DNA from: Marchantia polymorpha subsp. ruderalis
Taxonomy: Eukaryota; Streptophyta; Marchantiopsida; Marchantiales; Marchantiaceae
DNA: 64,000 nt
Reading direction: 5' to 3'
Assembly: GCA_037833965.1 (NCBI GenBank)
Contig: AP031352.1
Coordinates: forward strand, 3,824,501-3,888,500
Of the stretch, positions 10,653 through 24,500 are shown piece after piece (the stretch's first letter is position 1; every line of letters starts with the position of its first letter). A program made the position numbers and the translations under genes. The notes beneath the pieces are model-generated. The model worked only from the letters and a program-made list of their open reading frames with translations, ran no database searches and was not told where the DNA came from.

Positions 10653-13600
10653 CCAACACATACAGTTGAACTTCGTTGTGAATACTAATCATGCATGAAC
10701 CCTAAATTTCTTACACACTAGGACCAGAATGGCAAGCAGATCTGGCGGGCAAAATATTGAAGACACAATATTGTGTTTAGTAGGAAGAGGCTTACCTTGT
10801 GTCTTACATTCTTGAGCACGAGTAGTGGAACCTTCAATGGCGGTTCCAGGCGCATGGGATTGAGTTCAAATTCATTTTAAAATCTAGCCACACACTGTTC
10901 GGAGAAAAGTCCAATAGGCTAGAAACCATTCGTTAATACGACGAAAATAATGTGTGTTATTTCAGGCAGGCTGCCTCTTGACCAAGCCTTTGGGTGGAGT
11001 AGTCCATTACAAATTTATCGGTCGAGGATTCAGGTCTTTATGAAAGGACCCAAGATGTGAAAGGCATGCTCTGAGAACCCTTTCCACACGCAAAGCTCAA
11101 GCATTTGAGAAGATCAACGACCTATTTCTAGACGATTCTAGCAAAAATAGAGCCACAAGGTGACAGGGTGTCGGAATATTTTTAGGCAAACATTGCATTA
11201 TTAAGCTACGTGATTCAGCAAGATTTATCTACGGCTCTACAAGGGTCATGTTACAAAAGAAAAGTGTGCTGGAACCGTGGGCATAATCGAAATGTTGGTC
11301 ACAATCTGGCTCCACAAGATTGACGATACATGACCAAGAGCTATGGAATCTGTGTTCAGCGTCGATGAGCACTAGCAACGGTCGCTTTCTGTGTTCTTGT
11401 GACATAAAAAACTTCACCATCGACCGGCACAGGACTGAGAAAACACAAAAGGATAGCACTGAGATATGGATTATTGTCTGTCAACCTTCTAGACTCTAGC
11501 AGTGTGAAGATTATGAATTATGGGGTGCAACAATCAATGTAGACTATTATACGCACTTGTCATCGAGAACGCTGAGGGAGTAACATAGCCAAAAAAAACA
11601 GCCGTTTATATTCATAGCTCATCTTCGCCTGTAACTGATGGATGTCAGGTTTTAGGATTGTCAGGCTCTTCATAAGACCGACAACATAATTGTTACGGGG
11701 TCGTTTGCTGATCATAGCACAGTCCACTGATTCACCATCGGACTGAACTTTTAGACACGCGAAAGAAGCTTATCCTTCATCCATATAAAAGAGTTTCACC
11801 TCTTGAGAGTCCCATTCATTGACTCCGAATCTCTTCACTTTTTACTCTCAGGTAGTACTCCTTTAAGTTCTGTACTTCCAATTATTTGATCACAAAGTGA
11901 TTCTATTGGGCTCTAGTTTATGTGGAGTTCTCTATCGTGATGGAATATATCTTATAGTTTAATTTTCACTTCATAATATTATTGGGGATCTAGCCCTGGT
12001 TTCCGCTTGTATTCTACGGCTTGATGAAATCTTCCTTTGGCTTTTGATATTATATTTCCCCCCTTTTTTCCCTCGTCTTGTAAGAATGTAAGAAGAATCT
12101 GGTATCAGACATAGGGTACTACTTTGTCGCCATATCTCGTCCCTCGCATAGCTGTTACTACCTCCACCGGAAGACATAACTCGTAATTCATAGAGAAGGA
12201 CAAGGTGTCGAATGGAAACACCTACTGCATCTCGGAGGCCGACATTCTATATATGAAGCACTCGTTGGTTGCACTCTATAAATGATTGCATACTACTTTA
12301 CGGAAGGCAGGAGCTCCTGGATCTAGATCGGTACCTCGGAACGATGGAATTGTCTTAATCGACATCTTCCTCCATAACAAAAGCTGTTCAAATGGAATTC
12401 TGTGCATTGTAAATTGTGAGAAGTTGTTTGCTATCGAGCCGAGCTCAATTGTGGCCATTCTCCCACCTAATTTGTTGTCAGCTTCTCCCTATATTTCGTC
12501 TAGTTCGGCTGATAGGGCTCTGACCGGTCGACAAGGGACGTGTTTGGTCGGGACACAGTGCACCGCGAAGCAGCCTGGACCGGTTTCGTTAGCCCAACCG
12601 CTTCACCTCAATCACGGCGGCAATTGGACGTCAATCCAAGTGGGCATGAAGCATATCTCTTCGCTAGAGATAAACAGTTTTGGTTGCAATCTTTAAATCA
12701 AACTTGAGAGAGCGAGTGGACAGAATAAGCGATTATTTTGCGAATTTCCTTAGCCAAGGAAGCGAGCGTGACATTTCACTAGGAATGGAGTTGGAAACCG
12801 AAATAATTGTCTTATCCACCAGTATCATATCCTCGAGGAGCGACTCCCAAAGTTTGCTCCACTTTATGTACAGAAGCCAACATTGGGCGGGGCTCAGCAA
12901 TCGGCGTTAAAGCTATACAGAACCAAAGTTATGGATTACCACAAGATGCATACAGCGTATAGAACACATGATAACTAAATTAGCCCCAAGAACAAACAAT
13001 TATATATATTCCAAAATTTTTTCCTTACAATACGATAAAGTACTCTGATACTTGCAAACACATGGATTCAACGAACATACCTTCATAACCTCGTCCACAG
13101 TGTATGATCCTATTCATACAAGGATTGTGTTTTACGTTCGATTAAAGTCAATTCATCTTCAGAACGAAAAAAGGAGAAGTAAAATCTGTTTGAGACGTAT
13201 TCTTCATAATGTTGTGAATTTCTTCAAAATTTTAATTTTGTGAATGCAGTGAATGTTATTTAGTTTCAATAGTATAAAATTTTCTATTTTTCAAAATATA
13301 GCAATTTAATCATCTTAAATATATTATTTTAGCTTAAAATTGCATCAATTCATTTTCACAAGCCTGAATATACTTCTTGTATTGCAAATTTAATTTTCAT
13401 CATTATATTTATGAAATGGATAATCTCAAAATGTTACCATGGTTGGAATGTTTCAAACCATCCCAGAAATCCACTCAAGGGTCGTGCCTTTCATTTTAAT
13501 GTAAAGAAAAGAAAGTAATGTAAATACTTGAAAAAATGTTACGTGATATTTGCTTCAAAGCTTATCGTGAACCATGTGATTTATATGTCACTTGGGTCGA

Positions 13601-15422
13601 ATCCTAGTTGATTTGGAGTTTTGTATCCGCTCGAGATTATTATCCAACCTCACTTCGTGTGCATTGATCGACACCATAATTGAACAGTTCAATGCGCGAC
13701 AAATTTGTTATTGGACAGCTGACTACTGTACTTTATATGCTGCAAAATGGGCTTAAACTGTTCCAAGTGATGTAATAGTGTAATTAAGAAATATATGATG
13801 GAACGTTCTGGGTTATGTCACATTCTTCCTTGAGTCAGATGTTTCAGGACCTTGGTCGGATAATACAGCCGCTCACGTTTTCCGTGTGGTTGAGACATTC
13901 CTCTCACATACATTCTCAACATTTAAGAATGGTGAGAATGTTCTTCCAAATACTCTGACGTAGGTGGAATACTTCATGAAAATTTGTCTAATTAGATCTT
14001 TTCCAGATTGTTTGCCAAATGGATAGGAGAATGTAAACTGTATAAATTTCAATTCTTGTCGTGAATATTGTCTTCTCTTATTGGAGATTGAGTTTGATGC
14101 ATTTTTCGGAGGCAGTGCACCTAATTCGAAAGAAAAACCGTCTAGAGGGCATGTACAGCATTGAGCATAAACGACCAAGAAGAGACAAAGTATGCATTAC
14201 ATCTTGTTGGTATCTGCAAGAAGTGGGATTTATAAAACCCATCATCTGGGTATACACATTTGTATTCCGACAAAAAAACACATACGACAAAGATCAGCAG
14301 GCAAATGGAATCCGACTCTTAAAGATGTAAAACATGCTAAAAACCAAAGCAATATAAATTTACAGTAAATTCAGATATTTATTGCTGGTTTTTTCAGTGG
14401 CTGCATACATAGTCTTGGTGGATATTTCTTGTGAATCGTGGTAAAAAAAAATCAACTGTTGTACAAGAATGATTTCAGATCATCATTTTTTTCCATGATA
14501 ATATTTTGAAATTCAAGGATCGATTTCCTGCGAAATTTATCGGAATATAAAGGATCAAGAATTTTTATTTTGTTGGTATGGATATTAGATATGTCATTTT
14601 TTTTTCATGTTTAGAAAATTTTGGTAACGTTTTCACCTTTCTTTTATCCCAAGTTTCAGGCCACGTAAGAGATTTATTTACTAAAAAATGGGAATTGGAA
14701 GTCTTGTGATGTACATTGTATATTCTAATGTGAAAGTACTGTTTGAAAATGTGTATAGTAAATTATAACTTACAAATATACCTATGTGATACTAACCCAG
14801 TACTTTATTACAGCTTGCATATCCGCTTAATTAGTTCAAAACAATCATACTCTTGGAAACCTCAAGTCGAACAAGGAGCTAGACCAGGCCTGAAAGATCT
14901 ATAAAGCATAGACAATGTGCAAAACATGGAGGAACTCAGTAAGTCACAGCTTATACTCTGGTCGAAAGTCACCAGCATGGACTTCCCTTGTGAAAAATGT
15001 CAAGTCAAATTGCGCAAATTAAAATATCTGACTCGAAATGGAATGAACCAATCCTGGACTCTATAGACCTCGTGTGATATTGACTTCTAATTTAACTTTG
15101 ACTGTCTGGCGTCCCCCTCCTGGGGTCTTGTGTATTTTTGATTAGTACTTGGTACCATGTCAAAACAAAAAGTTTGGACTTGGACAAGAATCAAGCTCTG
15201 TTTTTTCACGACTTATAAGGTAGGCATCGTCATCGGCTTTAGTTATTGTGGACAAGGAGTCGCTTTGACTTTCAATTTTACCCTTCTCGTCTTCTTTGTG
15301 TAGCTGCTTTTAAAGCGTCCATATACGTCGTAACACTCTTTTAAATTACTGCTCTCAGATGATTGATGGATCTCACGCACTTTCGGTTTGGATCGGATTA
15401 CGTATAGTTAGGGGGATGATAC

Positions 15423-15474
15423 TCTGTAGGGAGGGTAAATAGGGGTTCACACCCTAGTGGTCCTACCCTACAGA
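15423..15474. repeat. Nested imperfect hairpin
   Basis: Outer arms TCTGTAGGG (15423-15431) and CCCTACAGA (15466-15474) are exact complements. Inside, AGGGT and ACCCT can also pair. A stem-loop of about 52 bases is possible. No gene context suggests a function. Confidence 0.5.
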
Positions 15475-16429
15475 ATATGTTATCCTTAGTCGTGCACAAT
15501 CATGAAGTTTGCACCTGGATGTTTCTGTCGAGACGACACGTATGGGACTTTGCATGTGCACAGAGCACTTATTTAAGTCGAAGGAATGTAATGAGTGAAT
15601 AGGTGCTACATCGTTGGATGCAAAGACAGGAGTTATTGGACATTTCTCCGACTAGATCGATAAGATTCTTCCTGCGAAAGTGTAATTATCCCTATAAACC
15701 TGCCAAGCCATCTACATTCTCTGTGGCATTAGGATCAGCACTTCTTCCGCCACCTATATTTATGTTCATTACACACCTCTGAGCGCAGTAATATACACTT
15801 TGCCCAAACGGGAATCAGTCCTTACACTAGCAGTAATGTGGTGTCGAATCTGACTCTGGATGACATTTCACATGGAGTGATGTTTTGGATTACATGGTAG
15901 TATGCGAGTGTATATTAATATTTCCAAATAATTTTACGCTTAACGTTTCAATAAAACGTAGAAAATTGAACGCTGAAAAACGAACGTTTATGTGATAAAC
16001 ATATGTTTATGTAAATTATAATTATATTTTCAACACAAAAGTGCTATTGGTACCTAGCCTATCCATGTATGGCTTGATAAGAGTTCTAATCTCTTCGCTT
16101 TTTACAAGCTACTATCTTCTTAAAATGCTATTCAAGTTTGCACCTTGTGAGTTCACATTAAAACTCAGAGTTATGTACTTGATGGGACCCACCGAACCTA
16201 AATTGCTGATTGGGACCTTTAAGTTTCATTTTATTCTTTGGAACCCCACTAACAATACATGCCATGCATATTCTAATATCAAAAGACGGTGTAGACATTA
16301 GAATTGTAAAGTGAGACTTTTCTCGTTATCCAGACTTCACAATTGCATCAAAATATGTAAAATTACCTAACATTCGAATTCACAAGTCCTCCGCTTCCAT
16401 CCCTACGTACTTCCTCCACAAATTTCACA

Positions 16430-16650
16430 CTTCTGTTGTTGTTCACCGAGTCCAATTTTTGACAATTCAAAACCCAAGACCTCTCCACTTCACTCCCTGT
16501 GAGATTTCACAAGATTTCACAAGACTTGTGAAATCTCACAAGTCTGCTGTTGGTCACGGGTTGAATTTTTCAGACCTCAAAACCCACACGTTTGCTGTTT
16601 GCTCACCAAGTTGAATTTTTGACAATCCAAACCCCAAAACCTCTTTGCAC
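16430..16650. repeat. Three degenerate direct repeats around a 16-bp inverted repeat
   Basis: A phrase of the form CTGTTGnTCACnnnTTGAATTTTTGACAATCCAAAACCC occurs three times in diverged form, starting near 16433, 16543 and 16591. Between the first and second copies lies an exact 16-bp inverted repeat, TGTGAGATTTCACAAG at 16498-16513 against 16525-16540, with an 11-base spacer. This looks like the remains of a small repeat element. Confidence 0.6.
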
Positions 16651-19600
16651 TTGTGACAATGTTTGTCACAACTCATGGATTTGGGATCCCATAATTCCAC
16701 TAAAATTTGCATTAAATGTATACAAAAATACATTTTAGAACTTTGAGACTTCGTAATGAAATGAAACTTTACACATCGAAACAAATATTTACAAATCACA
16801 TCAAAAATTTAATTTACCATCTAATAAATACCTCGTAGAACCAATTATCTTTTCTAGCAAAATCAAGGCTTGGGACATGATTGAACTTGTATTTAGATAG
16901 CTTTTATAATCTGTAGTAAATTTAATAAAATGTAGGGTGTTGATGACTACCCATCTCTCGTATGGGGGATTCATAGAACATATAATCCGTACTGTACTCT
17001 GATATTAAACTTTGAAGCAGAGTTGGAGAACGATTTCGGGACTCAGGGTTCCTACTGAGCATTAACTTCATACGTCGTTTCTATTTAGGATTCCGACAGA
17101 CCGATCTTTTTGACATCATCTTAAAGTTTTCCCTTTGGTATGTTAGTGTACATGTAGACGTCATGATGTGGCCAAAAATTTTTAAAGCTGTGTTCCTATT
17201 ACTTTATTTACTTTGTTACTACCCATAGAGATTAATAAGAAACTTGTCTATAGCACATTTGTTTTGGCTTATATGAATGCGACAGAAACATTGTGAAACT
17301 ACGAAGACGTTCAAGCCCGAGAAACCACTATGCACTTTGTGGGGCACATCACACTCGATTCAGCTCCATGCATCCATGAGTGAGGATGAGAGAGAAGAGA
17401 AGAAACCTGGGCACAGGCTAAACGAGGGGGCATCCTACTGGAGTACACTCCAAGTACTCCAGCCGTGTCGTCCTGTGGGTCTACTAGACGGAGACCTGTT
17501 GCGACTGATTATTATACATTGAGTATAATGATCAGCATGGGTATCTGCATATTCAATCAATATCTGCAGATAGGGTAGCCAAGCGGAGTCAAAGGGGGCA
17601 AGTGAGAGAGGAGAGTAGGTTAGTATGCCCGGATCACCATCTGTTGCAGAATTTTTGTTTTCTAAAACATGTAGGACATAATATTCTTATTTTTTGTTTT
17701 TATTTGGAGTCCTAGATGTAACCGAATTTCAACAATACGGGTAACTTTATGGAACGCATGAATAAATCTGCTATTTTAATGTATAAGCCATTTTCCTCTA
17801 CTATAATTACTTAACTGTTTTCATTGTACTAATATGTTATGCTCGAGATGTGTATTATTGTAGTCCCTCACGAGACTGATGCTGATGATGAAATTAGTAC
17901 TATATATATAGAGTTTATAATATATATTCTTATAGATAAGAAGCCTGTTATTGATTTGAAAAGAGCATTTGCTAAAATATTTCATTTCGGAGCAATCACT
18001 TATCATGATGATTTTATTCTATGTAACATTTTGTATAGCTCATTTTAAACAATATGATTCTATTTTATAAAAGGTATCACTTGTAATAGCAAAACGTAAA
18101 AGATTCACATGAGATGAAATGTGTGTGTGTGTGTGTGTGTAATCAGGTTGATTATACAGCCTTCGATCTATATAATTTAAAGATCTGAAAAGAATATGAT
18201 GAAGTATGATTTGGATCCTATTGTGATGCTATTTGGACCTAGCCACATGTCTCAAGATAGGTCTCATTCATGTACAAATTGATGGAATCTTTCCGTACTT
18301 TTGAATTTTTTTTTGGGTTTCTCACAAAAAAACATATCTTCCATACAAGACAATGTGACGGTTAGATGGAAGGGGATAGTTTCAATAGAAACCCTCTCTG
18401 TCTTACATGGACATACTATGTGTATGTTCAAGAAAATATCATCGTACTACTCAATAACCATACTAAGCAGTTAGCGCGATCAAGGTGAAAAACATAACAG
18501 AGCATACGTGAACAATTTTGCTTCTGCTTCTGACCAGTGAGAAAAGCACTGTTGAAATTTGTTTCACATAGATATCAGAGAGGATGTGATAAACTATATT
18601 TTGTCTAACAAAATATGATACCATCACCTCCTACCCATATTGACTACTTTTTTGTACGTAAACTCCACTTGGTTTGACTGTTATATGTTGTCAGTATTCG
18701 GAATGCAAATCTGCCCACTGCGTCCTTCTGATTCTATTTGAAATTAACAACGCACCCTATCGTGAGGAGTAGACCGCGTTTGTGGTTTGTTAGCTCTACG
18801 TGATATTATTTGGGTCGATGGGAATCGACGGACTGTCTAACGACCTTCGACAGCCGTCGATGCCCTATTCTCGAAAGATACTAAGCCTTATTGTTTATCA
18901 GAGACACCAAAAAAGCCCTTTACCGGGCCGAGCACAAATTCTTCATGTTTCACTAATTCGCACTAGCTGTTCGGAGACCAGTCGTCCTTAAATGGCCACT
19001 GTTCGTTCACTTGGAGCAGCCTCTAGTCATTTCTTGTCGTGTGTGGCATCGTGACAGCCAGTCAGGTGCACTTCTGAGCGGAATTTTTACGAGCCTTACA
19101 AGCTCAGTATATTTTATTATTATTATGATCTGTTTTTATTATGACACCGTCCCACTTGCTTCGGTGAGCTCCGTATCGCCATTTAATATTTTATCATGTG
19201 AAAAGCGTCTTTTCCTCTCATCGTTGGACATTGATATCGAAATCCTCATGGAGGGGATAAGATGCGGGAAGGCACACGACTATCATCAAGAAATAACCAA
19301 AACGTTCAAATAGTCGCCGAGACTCTTTACTTTTCTTTACTCTTTACCGATCGAGCCTTTTTGCTCAGATTTATCGTGGAAGCTTTGGTTAACGTCATGG
19401 ACGGCAAAGAGAGACATTGAAAAACAATAAGTGGTCTACGGTGGAGGAAGAATCTCTCGCGAGAACTTTTGATCAATCATTCGATTGGACAAAGTGTGGC
19501 CCTCATATCTGGATCCTACTGCTGCCAGAAAGAAGATCACAGCACTAGATCTCAGGTATGAAAACAATTAGAGAAAAATGTGACATACACGCGAGAAGGG

Positions 19601-19700
19601 AAAAGAGCGTATTTTGAAAGAGCGATGCAATAAAGAGTCGTTTCTTCGACTCTTTCATGAGACAGTCGTACCCGGGAAAATCATAAAGAAGGGAGAATTA
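16651..19700. other. Intergenic region upstream of the histidine kinase leader
   Basis: AT-rich sequence with a (GT)10 run at 18121-18140 and no open frame resembling a known protein. The last part may contain distal promoter of the histidine kinase gene. Confidence 0.5.
18121..18140. repeat. (GT)10 microsatellite
   Basis: Ten uninterrupted GT units in intergenic DNA. Confidence 0.9.
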
Positions 19701-21588
19701 GTATTTTAATGAGCAACTTGAACATTCTCCAAATGAGTGCGCCCATGGATGTGGCAATGATTTTCAACCCCCCGTGCTGTACGTTCTTGCGAAATCCCTC
19801 CTGGACGGAAGGCAAGCAAAGTACACATCGAAAACGGGGCACCTACAAATGCGAAAGCAACGTCGCGGTGAGAAGCCAGGCACGCGAGGGGAGCGAAAAG
19901 CGCCCGAGCGCTGCAGCAGGTTTTGGCAAACGGCCGTGAAGGCGGGCGAGGACGAGGAGAGACGAAGAAGGCGCGGGACGGTGATGATGGCTGGAATCGC
20001 AGGTACAGTGGACTCAAAAGGCAACAAGGGCACCGAGCAGCAGCAGCAGCAGCAGCCTCAGCCTCGGAGCGCTGATGAAAGGCGCTGATGAGGCAAAGCC
20101 GAGTCAAGTCAAGGCTCGTCCGCGGGGCGGGGGCCGAAGTACGACGACCCCAGGGACGAGGTTCATCCCAAGGACGTGAGAACTTCACGTTTTCACCACC
20201 CATACGGACCTATCCGTCTGTCCCAGCGGCCCTGGGCAGGAAACGGACCCGGTGAAGACCAGCGCTGCGAGAAGTGGGTCGGTTTGGTGGAGTGTCCAGC
20301 CATTGGGAACTCGGGAATCTCTTGTGTCCTGGCCACTCCCCGCGGCCCGCGCCTCGGTCCCGCTCTCGGTCCCGGGAGCACCGTTGGCGGGCGACCTCGG
20401 GACGGAGGAGCAGGCACGCGGTGACCTTCCATAAATGGACCTCGGACCTTCCAGCGGCTCTCACCGGCGCTAGCCCGTCGGCGCCACCGGACACGCCCCG
20501 ATCTCGCGCGAGGGACCGCCCGCAGCCGGTGGTGGGCTCGCGCTGCTGCCTTGGGACGGCGAGCGAATTTGGCTCGCTCTCGCTCGCGAGCGCAACGAGG
20601 AACTTGAATTCGGGTCGAATCGGGGCGCGTCCGCGGACGCCTTGTCCTTTTCCCGAAACTTTTGGGCCAATTTTGTCGTCGTCGCCAAGGGGAGCACTTT
20701 TTCCTCGCAGTGCTTTGACACGTCGGTAGGAGACTTTGGGGCCCTTTGCTCCGTCTGGATTTGAGGTGTGCATTACGCGGTGCAAGCCTGCTCGCCTGCT
20801 TGCGCTCGTCCCGTGAGTTCTTTGTCCGGTGAGGAAATTGCTTCGCTCGGCAGCAAAGCCTCCGCCTCGGAACGAAGCATGGGGATGCCGGCTTCGTCTG
20901 ACATGTCTCGCCGCGCTTGCTGAAGCACGCCCGGCCTGCAGAATCACAGGCCCCGGGCCTTTCGTGCCATCGTTGCCAATGCCGGCGAAGAGTCGAGGAG
21001 AAGGTGCGGCCGTCTCGATAGATTAGACCCGATTATATTCTTCTCGCAGATATTCCGGCTTTGGTCTCGGTTGCAGTGCCCACAAGCTCGGGTACCTGGT
21101 CGCTCATGAAGGATCGTTCGCGCTGGTGACCACCCGAAAGAATCCCAATGCCTCGGTGACCTCCAGGACATGGAGCTCGCTGAGGAATTCCTCGTGGTTC
21201 CGCTGTATATAAGGCTGGGGCTTCTACGTGCCATGTTTTGGACCAGGTTGTAGCGAACAGGTGAGGCAGAACTCTGGAAGTGATCGCTTCTCGGAAGCGC
21301 GTCGTACTCAACATATTTTCGTTCTGATAAGAGTTCCCTTTGGTAGAGTTTACAGACGCGGAAGGAAGTGCGAGCGGCTGCTGTGCCTGGAATCTGGATG
21401 ATGCTGGGAAATTGGGGAACCAGACATATATAGGTGCAGGCGCTCGTATGGATACCAGTCTCTTCCAGTGCATGCACTGGTACCTTTGGTGGTCTGATTG
21501 CGTGCCAATTATGAAAGGTAGACTGGTATAACGTAGGAACAGGTGGAGGGGATAGTTTATAGACTTTGGAGGACAGGTCTTATCAAAA
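19700..21588 (+). promoter_or_regulatory. GC-rich promoter/5' leader of the CHASE histidine kinase gene
   Basis: Composition shifts abruptly from AT-rich to GC- and CpG-rich at about 19.85 kb and stays so to about 21.0 kb, then grades into the first coding exon. It contains a CAG run at 20037-20055 and long open frames on both strands, as expected by chance in GC-rich DNA; none resembles a protein family. The position, directly upstream of the kinase start codon, suggests promoter plus a long untranslated leader. The transcription start and any 5' UTR intron cannot be placed from sequence alone. Confidence 0.5.
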
Positions 21589-24500
21589 ATGTTATGCAAC
21601 TCGGACGATGAAGAGCGCCATAGATGGCGCCGCGGTTGCAGATCGTTGAGCCATTTGAAGGGGCTGAAGCGGACTTTTCCGTCCTGGAAGGAGATTAGGC
21701 AAAGTCCCCGTAGAGCTGTGGCCGCCCAGTTGGTGTGCACCGCCATAGGATTCTTAACTGCAGTTGGCGTGGGACTCGTTTTATTTCACAATTCTCTTCA
21801 AACACAGCGGCAAGAATTCAAGCTGAAATGCAGCAATCGGCAGGAGGTGCGTTTTCCTGGACATACAGTGGTTCAAAGCTGTAGAATCATGATTGCACTA
21901 GCTTTATGGATGGAAAGGCGGCTGCGTGAGTTCTTCCTCGGTGGCAACCGGGACCTGCATGCTTCGATTTGTGTGTGCTTTGATCTGCGTGGCAACTAGT
22001 CATACTCAAGATCATCTTTCATCATCCGCCAGTCAAGAAGTGATAACAGGCGAGGTTTCAGATCCTTCTCTGAAAGCCGTGCGTCTGGAACTTCTGTAGA
22101 ATGTCAGCAGCGAAGACGGCCGGACCGCTTCTTTTTATTTTGCGAATAGTCTATCTTGTTGAATTGAAGTATATGCCTGTCAGCATATGAAGTCCAGCGG
22201 AGATGATGTTGCGGATTTTTGCTTGGCATGAACGGACAGACACATTGAAGAAGTTTCGCAGTCTTGAATTTTGAAAATCTGATTCGAGAGCAAACATGAG
22301 TGAATCTTCTGAGCCACCATCTGCACTGGATTTCGTATCTGTCTATTGGAATCATAAGCGAATTATGATGTAATTGGAAGGATTGTACGCGATTGACGTG
22401 GAAGATTATCTAGTGACGGCGGCGCAAGTGCAACGTAGGCAAAGGCCTGATTCGTGTATTTTGTAGTCGGATAGCCTGTGTGATAATGTCCGTTATTGCC
22501 CGCCGTATTGTTCACGATTTGTGGATATGTTCGCTTCGGACTGAAATTGATCGCGTTGATGTACCGCGATTGCCCGCGTAGAAGGGCAGCACTGAATCTT
22601 GCGACGGGACTCAATAGATTTCCTATATGCCTCGTGTCTTACCAAAGTATCTTCGGTTTTGTTTCCCAGCGTCGTCAATTGTAGATTCGTTCTTGCCAAC
22701 TTCTGTGATGCTCTGATTAAGACATTCAGCCTGAAGTAGCCGTGGGCTAGCGGGTTCTTGTTTGTGAGATATTGGAGCGTGGATTTTGCGTGCCGTGGTA
22801 ACAGAGATGGTCAGAATTTTATAGTCACGGATCGTTAACCAGAATCTGTATTATTCAGGCCTGCGTTGGTTTTATAGCTCTAAGTCTCCATGAGGTTATG
22901 GTCTTGAAGACATTATCAGACTTTATATCTCCTACTCTACATGTAATTCGTCTCTGGTCGCTCATCGCGTCCATCGGACGGGTCTGCACGGTGAAGATGG
23001 CGTGCATTTACAGGAGGAAGGAGGTCGCTCCTGAATTGTTGAAATATAAAAGCAGCTGTAGGCTCTACATGAAATAAATATTCTGGTGACGCTTGTTTTG
23101 TACTTTGACGCCAGGCTCTATGTGCAGCCAACGTCTTTCCTAGTACATCATTCGTTTTTAACAATGACGTATTGCAATAGAGATTCTTCACGTAGATATT
23201 TCTGCGGTGCTAAAACATTTTATCTTCTATTATTTCTATTAAAATACTTTTGACATCTTTGCATCGGAAATTGTTGCCTTTTTTCACGTTTTAGGTTGAC
23301 ATACAAAAAGTTCCTGCTTTCTGAACTGAATTATTCCGTATGTTTTCTTAGTGATACTACCCTTGATATGTTAAGATCCAATACTGCCCTGTACATTCGT
23401 TTTGAACTGTGCAACTTTTCTGCCGAAACATACAGCCAGAACAAATCACTTAGTCTTGTTGGGAATGTTATGTTTTCAAATGGATTTAGTTCTGTATATC
23501 TTGAAAAGTCAATACTCATGATTTACTCTTTCATGTTTATGATGTTTCTTTCAGATACTTATGGGAGAGGTAGCCAACAATCTAAACACGTCCTTCATGA
23601 TACTGGGGCTGCTGGCAAGTGAACCCGATCTGACTCAGGAAGCGTGGTTAGCATTTACTAATGAAACAGACTTTCTTAGACCAAGCACCCCTAGGGTGAG
23701 CTACATTGAACTTATAACTGATAAAGAGAGAGCTGGGTTTGAGCTGGAATGGAACTCCTCGCTTTTGATGATAGATGAGAAGCAAGAAGCAATTCCTATC
23801 AATTACACGGCCAAGGAGTATGCACCCATCATCTATGCTTCACAGACGGTGTTGTACGCTTTGCTGGTGGACGTCAGGTCATTTCGTGCAATCAACCATA
23901 CTTTGAACAATGCGAGAAATTCTGGGGCAATCGCTATGTCACCACCAGATCAGTACGGGACGATTTGGAGAGTCGGAACCTACTTACCTTATTTTGGGAA
24001 CAAGACACCAACAACGGTCGAGGAGCGGATAGAGATGTGCATTGGGTGGGTTGGTGTATCGCTGGATGTTGAGAAGGTTTTTGGTACAGTCCTCTCAAGA
24101 TATCAGGATGATGAAGACATGGATGCTGCTGTTGTATATCTCCCACAAAGCCGGGACGATTGGCTTCCTAGTCTCAACTGTGTCCCCTCAGCATCTACTT
24201 GCGAATTGCCTGTCTATGACCCACAGTCAAGATTTGGTCAAGAAAGCACAGCAACAATCGCATGGACCTATGCTTTTCAAAACTTTGAACTTAGATGCTT
24301 TGCGACGAAGAGCATCAGGTTGAACGCACTGAGGAACGTTATAGCTTGGCCCATTCTCATGATGATTGTTGTTCTACTCTGCTCCGTGATTGTTTACCTT
24401 GCAATCAAGAAAATGCAAGCAATAGAGAAGCACATGTTCCAAGTGGAGAAGATGAATTTTGACTTAAGGGCAGCGAAACAAGCTGCTGAGTCAGCGGACA

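Larger units (their letters stand above)
10114..16497. other. Intergenic region with no supported gene
   Basis: Moderately AT-rich DNA with short open frames only. A segment near 12.28-12.46 kb on the minus strand faintly recalls a retroelement integrase, but too weakly to call. A small nested hairpin lies at 15423-15474. I see no tRNA, rRNA or intact transposase here. Confidence 0.5.

Noticed and set aside
12276-12460. Minus-strand frame with a PFEQLL phrase faintly recalling a Ty3-type integrase tail
   Set aside because: One short phrase is not enough. No neighbouring retroelement domains or terminal repeats were recognised.
19706-20203. 165-codon minus-strand frame at the start of the same GC-rich block
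   Set aside because: Poly-Ala/Gln comes from the CAG repeat and the composition is Pro/Arg/Ser-rich. No support for a real gene.
20210-20947. 245-codon open frame on the minus strand in the histidine kinase leader
   Set aside because: The GC-rich block produces long frames in several phases on both strands. The translation is low-complexity, Arg/Ala/Gly-rich and unlike any family.
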